This document shows, one piece after another, positions 1-12,059 of a stretch of DNA of 64,000 bases. Under the pieces are notes generated by a model, which was not told where the DNA came from, did no database searches, and saw nothing but the letters and a program-made list of their open reading frames with translations. This DNA is from Rhipicephalus microplus (Eukaryota > Arthropoda > Arachnida > Ixodida > Ixodidae): contig NC_134709.1 in assembly GCF_043290135.1 (NCBI RefSeq), positions 104,984,145-105,048,144 of the forward strand, written 5' to 3'. A program made the translations under genes and the position numbers. Positions within the stretch are counted from its first letter, which is position 1; every line of letters begins with the position of its first letter.

Positions 1-250
1 AATTATTGTGTTAAAACACGGAAAAAACGAGCCCTTGGGTATACACTTCTTTACCTTATTTTCATTGAACGAGGGTCTCGTAATGGCAGACTTGGTGTGT
101 TTAGGTTGTATAAGAGGGACAATTAATCAGCTGCCCGCTCATAATATGTTCACGTGCTACGTGACGCCAAACATACGCATAAGAGTGTTTTCACTCTCGT
201 TGTTTGGCTTATAGATGGCGCTGACTGTCACTCCTACTTCTAAATTCACA

Positions 251-256
251 TATAAG
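251..256 (+). promoter_or_regulatory. TATA-like box upstream of tRNA-like unit
   Basis: TATAAG lies 33 to 28 bp before the first base of the tRNA-like unit, the spacing expected of a Pol III upstream TATA element. It recurs at the same offset in most monomers. Variants include TATTAG (units at 26368, 31385, 34122, 38684, 39597, 44159 and 46895), ACAAG and CATAAG. Promoter activity is inferred. Confidence 0.5.
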
Positions 257-290
257 CCCAAAAAAGTGGATGGAGAGAAGGCCGCTGTGG

Positions 291-301
291 TAGCTCAGTG
301 G
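291..301 (+). promoter_or_regulatory. Pol III A box (representative)
   Basis: TAGCTCAGTGG fits the A-box consensus TRGYNNARNNG at every constrained position. It is conserved in most monomers at offset +8 of the 72-nt unit. It is altered in recognisable subfamilies: TACCTAAGTGG, TAGGTCAGTGG, GAGCTCAGTGG and TAGCTTATAGG. Confidence 0.75.
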
Positions 302-334
302 TTAGAGCATCGAACGCGTTATTCGAAGGTCGTA

Positions 335-345
335 GGTTCGATTCC
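335..345 (+). promoter_or_regulatory. Pol III B box (representative)
   Basis: GGTTCGATTCC matches the B-box consensus GGTTCGANTCC exactly. Many other monomers have GGTTTGATTCC, for example the units at 4388, 6666, 15315 and 25000. That is a C-to-T change at the most conserved position, so two B-box classes coexist in the array. Confidence 0.8.
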
Positions 346-361
346 TGCTCACGGTTGGTTA

Positions 362-367
362 TTTTTT
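362..367 (+). terminator. T6 Pol III-type terminator (representative)
   Basis: A run of six T starts 7 nt after the last base of the tRNA-like unit. It is preserved in nearly all monomers and would end a Pol III transcript at roughly 80-85 nt. Some copies read TTTTTC or TTTCTTC instead, for example near 26455 and 31465, and would terminate poorly. Confidence 0.7.
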
Positions 368-3300
368 CATCCACTTTTATTTCTTCTTATTTACATCCCA
401 TTGGTTCTAATAACTTCTTCTGTACATTCCTTGGCATTACTGTCTGTTAGATCTCATTTTTATTGTCCTAAAACATGGAAAAAACGAGCCTTTAGGTATA
501 CACCTCTTTCCCTTATTTTCATTGAACGAGGGTCCGGTAATGGCAGACTTGGTGTGTTTAGGTTGTATAAGAGGAACAATTATTCAGCTGCCCGCTCATA
601 ATAAGTTCACGTGCTACGTGACACCAAACATACGCATAAGAGAGTTTTCACACTCGTTGTTTGGCTTATAGATGGCGCTGATGGTCACTCCTACTTCTAA
701 ATTCACATATAAGCCCAAAAAAGTGGATGGAGGGAAGGCCGCTGTGGTAGCTCAGTGGTTAGAGCGTCGAACGCGTTATTCGAAGCTCGTAGGTTCGATT
801 CTGCCCACGGTTGGTTACTTTTTCATCCACTTTTCTTTCTTCCTATTTACATCCCATTGGTTCTAATACCTTCCCCTGTACATTCCTTAGCATTACTGTC
901 TGGTAGATCTCATTAATATTGTGTTAAAACACGGAAAAATGAGCCCTTAGCTATACACTTCTTTCCCTTATTTTCATCTAACGAGGGTCTCGTAATGGCA
1001 GGCTTGGTGTGTTTAGGTTGTCTAAGAGGGCCAATTATGCAGCTGCCCGCTAATAATAAGTTCACGTGCTACGTGACGCCAAACATACGCATAAAAGTGT
1101 TTTCACACTCGTTGTTTGGCTTATAGGTGGCGCTGGCTGTCACTCCTACTTCTAAATTCAAATATGAGCCCAAAAAAGTGGATGGAGGGAAGGCCGCTGT
1201 GGTAGCTCAGTGGTTAGAGCATAGAACGCGTTATTCGAAGGTCGTAGGTTCGATTCCTGCTCACGGTTGGTTATTTTTTCATCCACTTTTATTTCTTCTC
1301 GTTTACACCCCATTGGTTCTAATAACTTCTTCTGTACATTCCTTGGCATTACTGTCTGTTAGATCTCATTAATGTTGTGTTAAAACACCGAAAAACGAGC
1401 CCTTAGGTATACACCTCTTTCCCTTATTTTCATTGAACGAGGGTCTCGTAATGGCAGACTTGGTGTGTTTAGGTTGTCTAAGAGGGACAATTATGCAGCT
1501 GCCCGCTAATAATAAGTTCACGTGCTACGTGACGCCAAACATACGCATAAAAGTGTTTTCACACTCGTTGTTTGGCTTATAGGTGGCGCTGGCTGTCACT
1601 CCTACTTCTAAATTCACATATAAGCCCAAAAAAGTGGATGGAGGGAAGGCCGCTGTGGTAGCTCAGTGGTTAGAGCATCGAACGCGTTATTCGAAGGTCG
1701 TAGGTTCGATTCCTGCTCCCGGTTGGTTATTTTTTCATCCACTTTTATTTCTTCTTTTTTACACCCCATTGGTTCTAATAACTTCTTCTGTACATTCCTT
1801 GGCATTACTGTCTGTTAGATCTCATAGTTATTGTGTTAAAACACGGAAAAAACGAGCCCTTAGGTATACACTTCTTTCCCTTATTTTCATTGAACGAGGG
1901 TCTCGTAATGGCAGATTTGGTGTGTCTAGGTTGTCTAAGAGGGACAATTATGCAGCTGCCCGCTAATAAGTTCACGTGCTACGTGACGCCAAACATACGC
2001 ATAAGAGTGTTTTCACTCTCGTTGTTTGGCTTATAGATGGCGCTGACTGTCACTCCTACTTCTAAATTCACATATAAGCCCAAAAAAGTGGATGGAGGGA
2101 AGGCCGCTGTGGTAGCTCAGTGGTTAGAGCATCGAACGCGTTATTCGAAGGTCGTAGGTTCGATTCCTGCTCACGGTTGGTTATTTTTTCATCCACTTTT
2201 ATTTCTTCTTACTTACACCCCATTGGTTCTAATAACTTCTTCTGTACATTCCTTGGCATTACTGTCTGTTAGATCTCATTAATATTGTGTTAAAACACGG
2301 AAAAAACGAGCCCTTAGGTATACACTTCTTTCCCTCATTTTCATTGAACGTGGGTCTCGTAATGGTAGACTTGGTGTTTTTAGGTTGTATAAGAGGGACA
2401 ATAATTCAGCTGCCTGCTCATAATATGTTCACGTGCTACGTGACGCCAAACATACGCATAAGAGTGTTTTAGCACTTGTTGTTTGGCTTATAGATGGCGC
2501 TGACTGTCACTCCTACTTCTAAATTCACATATAAGCCCAAAAATGTAGATGGAGGGAAGGCCGCTGTGGTAGCTCAGTGGTTAGAGCATCGAACGCGTTA
2601 TTCGAAGGTCGTAGGTTCGATTCCTGCCCACGTTTGGTTATTTTTTCATCCACTTTTCTTTCTTTTTGTTTACATCCCATTGGTTCTAATAACTTCCCCT
2701 GTACATTCCTTGGCATTACTGTCTGTTAGATCTCATTATTATTGTGTTAAAACACGGAAAAAACGAGCCCTTAGCTATACACCTCTTTCCCTTATTTTCA
2801 TTGAACGAGGGTCCGGTAATGGCAGACTTGGTGTGTTTAGGTTGTATAAGAGGAACAATTATTCAGCTGCCCGCTCATAATAAGTTCACGTGCTACGTGA
2901 CGCCAAACATACGCATAAGAGAGTTTTCACACTCGTTGTTTGGCTTATAGATGGCGCTGATGGTCACTCCTACTTCTAAATTCACATATAAGCCCAAAAA
3001 AGTGGATGGAGGGAAGGCCGCTGTGGTAGCTCAGTGGTTAGAGCGTCGAACGCGTTATTCGAAGCTCGTAGGTTCGATTCTGCCCACGGTTGGTTACTTT
3101 TTCATCCACTTTTCTTTCTTCCTATTTACATCCCATTGGTTCTAATAACTTCCCCTGTACATTCCTTAGCATTACTGTCTGGTAGATCTCATTAATATTG
3201 TGTTAAAACACGGAAAATTGAGCCCTTAGCTATACACTTCTTTCCCTTATTTTCATCTAACGAGGGTCTCGTAATGGCAGACTTGGTGTGCTTAGGTTGT

Positions 3301-3405
3301 CTAAGAGGGCCAATTTTGCAGCTGCCCGCTAATAATAAGTTCACGTGCTACGTGACGCCAAACATACGCATAAAAGTGTTTTCACACTCGTTGTTTGGCT
3401 TATAG

Positions 3406-6400
3406 GTGGCGCTGGCTGTCACTCCTACTTCTAAATTCACATATGAGCCCAAAAAAGTGGATGGAGGGAAGGCCGCTGTGGTAGCTCAGTGGTTAGAGCA
3501 TCGAACGCGTTATTCGAAGGTCGTAGGTTCGATTCCTGCTCACGGTTGGTTATTTTTTCATCCACTTTTATTTCTTCTCGTTTACACCCCATTGGTTCTA
3601 ATAACTTCTTCTGTACATTCCTTGGCATTACTGTCTGTTAGATCTCATTATTGTTGTGTTAAAACACCGAAAAACGAGCCCTTAGGTATACACCTCTTTC
3701 CCTTATTTTCATTGAACGAGGGTCTCGTAATGGCAGACTTGGTGTGTTTAGGTTGTCTAAGAGGGACAATTATGCAGCTGCCCGCTAATAATAAGTTCAC
3801 ATGCTACGTGACGCCAAACATACGCATAAAAGTGTTTTCACACTCGTTGTTTGGCTTATAGGTGGCGCTGGCTGTCACTCCTACTTCTAAATTCACATAT
3901 AAGCCCAAAAAAGTGGATGGAGGGAAGGCCGCTGTGGTAGCTCAGTGGTTAGAGCATCGAACGCGTTATTCGAAGGTCGTAGGTTCGATTCCTGCTCCCG
4001 GTTGGTTATTTTTTCATCCACTTTTATTTCTTCTTATTTACACCCCATTGGTTCTAATAACTTCTTCTGTACATTCCTTGGCATTACTGTCTGTTAGATC
4101 TCATAATTATTGTGTTAAAACACGGAAAAAACGAGCCCTTAGGTATACACTTCTTTCCCTTATTTTCATTGAACGAGGCTCTCGTAATGGCAGACTTGGT
4201 GTGTTTAGGTTGTATAAGAGGGACAATTAATCAGCTGCCAGCTCTTAATAAGTTCACGTGCTACGTGACGCCAAACATACGCATAAGAGTGTTTTCACAC
4301 TCGTTGTTTTGCTTATAGATGGGGCTGGCTGTCACTCCTACTTCTAAATTCACATATAAGCCCAAAAAAGTGGATGGAGGGAAGGCCGCTGTGGTAGCTC
4401 AGTGGTTAGAGCATCGAACGCGTTATTCGAAGGTCGTAGGTTTGATTCCTGCCCACGGTTGGTTATTTTTTCATCCACTTTTCTTTCTTCTTATTTACAT
4501 CCCATTGGTTCTGATAACTTCCCCTGTACATTCCTTGGCATTACTGTCAGATCTCATTAATATTGTGTTAAAACACCGAAAAACGAGCCCTTAGGTATAC
4601 ACTTCTTTCCCTCATTTTCATTGAACGAGGGTCTCGTAATGGCAGACTTGGTGTGTTTAGGTTGTATAAGAGGCACAATTAATCAGCTGCCCGCTCATAA
4701 TATGTTCACGTGCTACGTGACGCCAAACATACGCATAAGAGTGTTTTCACTCTCGTTGTTTGGCTTATAGATGGCGCTGGCTGTCACTCCTACTTCTAAA
4801 TTCACATATAAGCCCAAAAAAGTGGATGGAGGGAAGGCCGCTGTGGTAGCTCAGTGGTTAGAGCATCGAACGCGTTATTCGAAGGTCGTAGGTTCGATTC
4901 CTGCTCACGGTTGGTTATTTTTTCATCCACTTTTATTTCTTCTTACTTACACCCCATTGGTTCTAATAACTTCTTCTGTACATTCCTTGGCATTACTGTC
5001 TGTTAGATCTCATTAATATTGTGTTAAAACACGGAAAAAACGAGCCCTTAGGTATACACTTCTTTCCCTCATTTTCATTGAACGTGGGTCTCGTAATGGC
5101 AGACTTGGTGCTTTTAGGTTGTATAAGAGGGACAATAATTCAGCTGCCTGCTCATAATATGTTCACGTGCTACGTGACGCCAAACATACGCATAAGAGTG
5201 TTTTAGCACTTGTTGTTTGGCTTATAGATGGCGCTGACTGTCACTCCTACTTCTAAATTCACATATAAGCCCAAAAATGTAGATGGAGGGAAGGCCGCTG
5301 TGGTAGCTCAGTGGTTAGAGCATCGAACGCGTAATTCGAAGGTCGTAGGTTCGATTCCTGCCCACGTTTGGTTATTTTTTCATCCACTTTTATTTCTTTT
5401 TACTTACACCCCATTGGTTCTAATAACTTCTTCTGTACATTCCTTGGCATTACTATCTGTTAGATCTCATTATTATTGTGTTAAAACACCGAAAAACGAG
5501 CCCTTAGGTATACACCTCTTTCCCTTATTTTCATTGAACGGGGGTCTCGTAATGGCAGACTTGGTGTGTTTAGGTTGTATAAGAGGAACAATTATTCAGC
5601 TGCCCGCTCATAATAAGTTCACGTGCAACGTGACGCCAAACATACGCATAAGAGAGTTTTCACACTCGTTGTTTTGCTTATAGATGGCGCTGGCTGTCAC
5701 TCCTACTTCTAAATTCACATACAAGCCCAAAAAAGTGGATGGAGGGAAGGCCGCTGTGGTAGCTCAGTGGTTAGAGCATCGAACGCGTTATTCGAAGCTC
5801 GTAGGTTCGATTCCTGCCCACGGTTGGTTACTTTTTCATCCACTTTTCTTTCTTCCTATTTACATCCCATTGGTTCTAATAACTTCCCCAGGTACATTCC
5901 TTAGCATTACTGTCTGTTAGATCTCATTAATATTGTGTTAAAACACGGAAAAATGAGCCCTTAGGTATACACTTCTTTCCCTTATTTTCATCGAACGAGG
6001 GTCTCGTAATGGCAGACTTGGTGTGTTTAGGTTGTCTAAGAGGGACAATTATGCAGCTGCCCGCTAATAATAATTCACGTGCTACGTGACGCCAAACATA
6101 CGCATAAAAGTGTTTTCACACTCGTTGTTTGGCTTATAGGTGGCGCTGGCTGTCACTCCTACTTCTAAATTCACATATAAGCCCAAAAAAGTGGATGGAG
6201 GGAAGGCCGCTGTGGTAGCTCAGTGGTTAGAGCATCGAACGCGTTATTCGAAGGTCGTAGGTTCGATTCCTGCTCCCGGTTGGTTATTTTTTCATCCACT
6301 TTTATTTCTTCTTATTTACACCCCATTGGTTCTAATAACTTCTTCTGTACATTCCTTGGCATTACTGTCTGTTAGATCTCATAATTATTGTGTTAAAACA

Positions 6401-9400
6401 CGGAAAAAACGAGCCCTTAGGTATACACTTCTTTCCCTTATTTTCATTGAACGAGGGTCTCGTAATGGCAGACTTGGTGTGTTTAGGTTGTATAAGAGGG
6501 ACAATTAATCAGCTGCCAGCTCTTAATAAGTTCACGTGCTACGTGACGCCAAACATACGCATAAGAGTGTTTTCACACTCGTTGTTTTGCTTATAGATGG
6601 CGCTGGCTGTCACTCCTACTTCTAAATTCACATATAAGCCCAAAAAAGTGGATGGAGGGAAGGCCGCTGTGGTAGCTCAGTGGTTAGAGCTTCGAACGCG
6701 TTATTCGAAGGTCGTAGGTTTGATTCCTGCCCACGGTTGGTTATTTTTTCATCCACTTTTCTTTCTTCTTATTTACATCCCATTGGTTCTAATAACTTCC
6801 CCTGTACATTCCTTGGAATTACTGTCAGATCTCATTAATATTGTGTTAAAACACCGAAAAACGAGCCCTTAGGTATACACTTCTTTCCCTCATTTTTATT
6901 GAACGAGGGTCTCGTAATGGCAGACTTGGTGTGTTTAGGTTGTATAAGAGGCACAATTAATCAGCTGCCCGCTAATAATAAGTTCACGTGCTACGTGACG
7001 CCAAACATACGCATAAGAGTGTTTTAGCACTTGTTGTTTGGCTTATAGATGGCGCTGACTGTCACTCCTACTTCTAAATTCACATATAAGCCCAAAAATG
7101 TAGATGGAGGGAAGGCCGCTGTGGTAGCTCAGTGGTTAGAGCATCGAACGCGTAATTCGAAGGTCGTAGGTTCGATTCCTGCCCACGTTTGGTTATTTTT
7201 TCATCCACTTTTATTTCTTCTTACTTACACCCCATTGGTTCTAATAACTTCTTCTGTACATTCCTTGGCATTACTGTCTGTTAGATCTCATTATTATTGT
7301 GTTAAAACACCGAAAAACGAGCCCTTAGGTATACACCTCTTTCCCTTATTTTCATTGAACGGGGGTCTCGTAATGGCAGACTTGGTGTGCTTAGGTTGTC
7401 TAAGAGGGCCAATTTTGCAGCTGCCCGCTAATAATAAGTTCACGTGCTACGTGACGCCAAACATACGCATAAAAGTGTTTTCACACTCGTTGTTTGGCTT
7501 ATAGGTGGCGCTGGCTGTCACTCCTACTTCTAAATTCACATATGAGCCCAAAAAAGTGGATGGAGGGAAGGCCGCTGTGGTAGCTCAGTGGTTAGAGCAT
7601 CGAACGCGTTATTCGAAGGTCGTAGGTTCGATTCCTGCTCACGGTTGGTTATTTTTTCATCCACTTTTATTTCTTCTCGTTTACACCCCATTGGTTCTAA
7701 TAACTTCTTCTGTACATTCCTTGGCATTACTGTCTGTTAGATCTCATTATTGTTGTGTTAAAACACCGAAAAACGAGCCCTTAGGTATACACCTCTTTCC
7801 CTTATTTTCATTGAACGAGGGTCTCGTAATGGCAGACTTGGTGTGTTTAGGTTGTCTAAGAGGGACAATTATGCAGCTGCCCGCTAATAATAAGTTCACG
7901 TGCTACGTGACGCCAAACATACGCATAAAAGTGTTTTCACACTCGTTGTTTGGCTTATAGGTGGCGCTGGCTGTCACTCCTACTTCTAAATTCACATATA
8001 AGCCCAAAAAAGTGGATGGAGGGAAGGCCGCTGTGGTAGCTCAGTGGTTAGAGCATCGAACGCGTTATTCGAAGGTCGTAGGTTCGATTCCTGCTCCCGG
8101 TTGGTTATTTTTTCATCCACTTTTATTTCTTCTTATTTACACCCCATTGGTTCTAATAACTTCTTCTGTACATTCCTTGGCATTACTGTCTGTTAGATCT
8201 CATAATTATTGTGTTAAAACACGGAAAAAACGAGCCCTTAGGTATACACTTCTTTCCCTTATTTTCATTGAACGAGGCTCTCGTAATGGCAGACTTGGTG
8301 TGTTTAGGTTGTATAAGAGGGACAATTAATCAGCTGCCAGCTCTTAATAAGTTCACGTGCTACGTGACGCCAAACATACGCATAAGAGTGTTTTCACACT
8401 CGTTGTTTTGCTTATAGATGGGGCTGGCTGTCACTCCTACTTCTAAATTCACATATAAGCCCAAAAAAGTGGATGGAGGGAAGGCCGCTGTGGTAGCTCA
8501 GTGGTTAGAGCATCGAACGCGTTATTCGAAGGTCGTAGGTTTGATTCCTGCCCACGGTTGGTTATTTTTTCATCCACTTTTCTTTCTTCTTATTTACATC
8601 CCATTGGTTCTGATAACTTCCCCTGTACATTCCTTGGCATTACTGTCAGATCTCATTAATATTGTGTTAAAACACCGAAAAACGAGCCCTTAGGTATACA
8701 CTTCTTTCCCTCATTTTCATTGAACGAGGGTCTCGTAATGGCAGACTTGGTGTGTTTAGGTTGTATAAGAGGCACAATTAATCAGCTGCCCACTCATAAT
8801 ATGTTCACGTGCTACGTGACGCCAAACATACGCATAAGAGTGTTTTCACTCTCGTTGTTTGGCTTATAGATGGCGCTGGCTGTCACTCCTACTTCTAAAT
8901 TCACATATAAGCCCAAAAAAGTGGATGGAGGGAAGGCCGCTGTGGTAGCTCAGTGGTTAGAGCATCGAACGCGTTATTCGAAGGTCGTAGGTTCGATTCC
9001 TGCTCACGGTTGGTTATTTTTTCATCCACTTTTATTTCTTCTTACTTACACCCCATTGGTTCTAATAACTTCTTCTGTACATTCCTTGGCATTACTGTCT
9101 GTTAGATCTCATTAATATTGTGTTAAAACACGGAAAAAACGAGCCCTTAGGTATACACTTATTTCCCTCATTTTCATTGAACGTGGGTCTCGTAATGGCA
9201 GACTTGGTGTTTTTAGGTTGTATAAGAGGGACAATAATTCAGCTGCCTGCTCATAATATGTTCACGTGCTACGTGACGCCAAACATACGCATAAGAGTGT
9301 TTTAGCACTTGTTGTTTGGCTTATAGATGGCGCTGACTGTCACTCCTACTTCTAAATTCACATATAAGCCCAAAAATGTAGATGGAGGGAAGGCCGCTGT

Positions 9401-10029
9401 GGTAGCTCAGTGGTTAGAGCATCGAACGCGTAATTCGAAGGTCGTAGGTTCGATTCCTGCCCACGTTTGGTTATTTTTTCATCCACTTTTATTTCTTTTT
9501 ACTTACACCCCATTGGTTCTAATAACTTCTTCTGTACATTCCTTGGCATTACTATCTGTTAGATCTCATTATTATTGTGTTAAAACACCGAAAAACGAGC
9601 CCTTAGGTATACACCTCTTTCCCTTATTTTCATTGAACGGGGGTCTCGTAATGGCAGACTTGGTGTGTTTAGGTTGTATAAGAGGAACAATTATTCAGCT
9701 GCCCGCTCATAATAAGTTCACGTGCTACGTGACGCCAAACATACGCATAAGAGAGTTTTCACACTCGTTGTTTTGCTTATAGATGGCGCTGGCTGTCACT
9801 CCTACTTCTAAATTCACATACAAGCCCAAAAAAGTGGATGGAGGGAAGGCCGCTGTGGTAGCTCAGTGGTTAGAGCATCGAACGCGTTATTCGAAGCTCG
9901 TAGGTTCGATTCCTGCCCACGGTTGGTTACTTTTTCATCCACTTTTCTTTCTTCCTATTTACATCCCATTGGTTCTAATAACTTCCCCAGGTACATTCCT
10001 TAGCATTACTGTCTGTTAGATCTCATTAA
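3406..10029 (+). repeat. Higher-order duplication, offset 4099 bp (9 monomers)
   Basis: Monomers beginning near 3406, 3862, 4319, 4771, 5228 and 5684 reappear with their private variants at 7505, 7961, 8418, 8870, 9327 and 9783, each offset by exactly 4099 bp. Diagnostic variants include the ATGGGGCTGG start at 4319/8418 and the ACTTCCCCAGG insertion at 5884/9983. Further in, monomers at 672, 1127 and 1583 recur at 2951, 3406 and 3862 (2279 bp, 5 monomers). Confidence 0.85.
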
Positions 10030-12059
10030 TATTGTGTTAAAACACAGAAAAATGCGCCCTTAGGTATACACTTCTTTCCCTTATTTTGATTGAACGAGGG
10101 TCTCGTAATGGCAGATTTGGTGTGTTTAGGTTGTCTAAGAGGGACAATTATGCAGCTGCCCGCTAATAAGTTCACGTGCTACGTGACGCCAAACATACGC
10201 ATAAAAGTGTTTTCACACTCGTTGTTTGGCTTATAGGTGGCGCTGGCTTTCACTCCTACTTCTAAATTCACATATAAGCCCAAAAAAGTGGATGGAGGGA
10301 AGGCCGCTGTGGTAGCTCAGTGGTTAGAGCATCGAACGCGTTATTCGAAGGTCGTAGGTTCGATTCCTGCTTACGGTTGGTTATTTTTTCATCCACTTTT
10401 ATTTCTTCTTATTTACATCCCATTGCTTCTAAGAACTTCTTCTGTACATTCCTTGGCATTACTGTCTGTTAGATCTCATTATTATTGTGTTAAAACACGG
10501 AAAAAACGAGCCCTTAGGTATACACTTCTTTCCCTTATTTTCACTGAACGAGAATCTCGTAATGGTAGACTTGGTGTGTTTAGGTTGTATAAGAGGGACA
10601 ATTATTCAGCTGCCAGCTCTTAATAAGTTCACGTGCTACGTGACGCCAAACATAGGCATAAGAGTGTTTTCACACTCGTTGTTTCGCTTATAGATGGCGC
10701 TGGCTGTCACTCCTACTTCTAAATTCACATATAAGCCCAAAAAAGTGGATGGAGGGAAGGCCGCTGTGGTAGCTCAGTGGTTAGAGCATCGAACGCGTTA
10801 TTCGAAGGTCGTAGGTTCGATTCCTGCTCCCGGTTGGTTATTTTTTCATCCACTTTTATTTCTTCTTATTTACACCCCATTGGTTCTAATAACTTCTTCT
10901 GTACATTCCTTGGCATTACTGTCTGTTAGATCTCATAATTATTGTGTTAAAACACGGAAAAAACGAGCCCTTAGGTATACACTTCTTTCCCTTATTTTCA
11001 TTGAACGAGGGTCTCGTAATGGCAGACTTGGTGTGTTTAGGTTGTATAAGAGGGACAATTAATCAGCTGCCAGCTCTTAATAAGTTCACGTGCTACGTGA
11101 CGCCAAACATACGCATAAGAGTGTTTTCACACTCGTTGTTTTGCTTATAGATGGCGCTGGCTGTCACTCCTACTTCTAAATTCACATATAAGCCCAAAAA
11201 AGTGGATGGAGGGAAGGCCGCTGTGGTAGCTCAGTGGTTAGAGCTTCGAACGCGTTATTCGAAGGTCGTAGGTTTGATTCCTGCCCACGGTTGGTTATTT
11301 TTTCATCCACTTTTCTTTCTTCTTATTTACATCCCATTGGTTCTAATAACTTCCCCTGTACATTCCTTGGAATTACTGTCAGATCTCATTAATATTGTGT
11401 TAAAACACCGAAAAACGAGCCCTTAGGTATACACTTCTTTCCCTCATTTTTATTGAACGAGGGTCTCGTAATGGCAGACTTGGTGTGTTTAGGTTGTATA
11501 AGAGGCACAATTAATCAGCTGCCCGCTAATAATAAGTTCACGTGCTACGTGACGCCAAACATACGCATAAAAGTGTTTTCACACTCGTTGTTTGGCTAAT
11601 AGGTGGCGCTGGCTGTCACTCCTACTTCTAAATTCACATATAAGCCCAAAAAAGTGGATGGAGGGAAGGCCGCTGTGGTAGCTCAGTGGTTAGAGCATCG
11701 AACGCGTTATTCGAAGGTCGTAGGTTCGATTCCTGCTCCCGGTTGGTTATTTTTTCATCCACTTTTATTTCTTCTTATTTACACCCCATTGGTTCTAATA
11801 ACTTCTTCTGTACATTCCTTGGCATTACTGTCTGTTAGATCTCATAATTATTGTGTTAAAACACGGAAAAAACGAGCCCTTAGGTATACACTTCTTTCCC
11901 TTATTTTCATTGAACGAGGCTCTCGTAATGGCAGACTTGGTGTGTTTAGGTTGTATAAGAGGGACAATTAATCAGCTGCCAGCTCTTAATAAGTTCACGT
12001 GCTACGTGACGCCAAACATACGCATAAGAGTGTTTTCACACTCGTTGTTTTGCTTATAG

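Larger units (their letters stand above)
284..355 (+). ncRNA. tRNA-like unit, representative intact copy
   Basis: This 72-nt sequence folds as a full cloverleaf. The acceptor stem GCTGTGG pairs with TCACGGT (7 of 7, counting G-U pairs). The D arm is GCTCAGTGGTTAGAGC. The anticodon arm is TCGAA/TTCGA around the 7-nt loop CGCGTTA, the variable region is AGGTC, and the T arm is GTAGG-TTCGATT-CCTGC. In standard numbering position 33 is G rather than the near-universal T, and the formal anticodon is CGT with T at 37, so decoding is doubtful. The stems resemble a lysine-type tRNA arm, but that origin is a guess. About 100 copies share this layout. I call it tRNA-like rather than tRNA because of the loop and the tandem repeat context. 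Confidence 0.8.

Noticed and set aside
284..355. Functional tRNA-Thr(CGT) gene cluster
   Set aside because: The loop lacks U33, has T37, and the acceptor relies on several G-U pairs. More than 100 tandem copies with spreading A-box damage do not fit a decoding tRNA family.
1158..7727. Minus-strand 63-codon frames with ESNLRPSNNAF
   Set aside because: This is the reverse-strand reading of the same tRNA-like unit, another familiar spurious translation. They appear only in copies that lack stops by chance.
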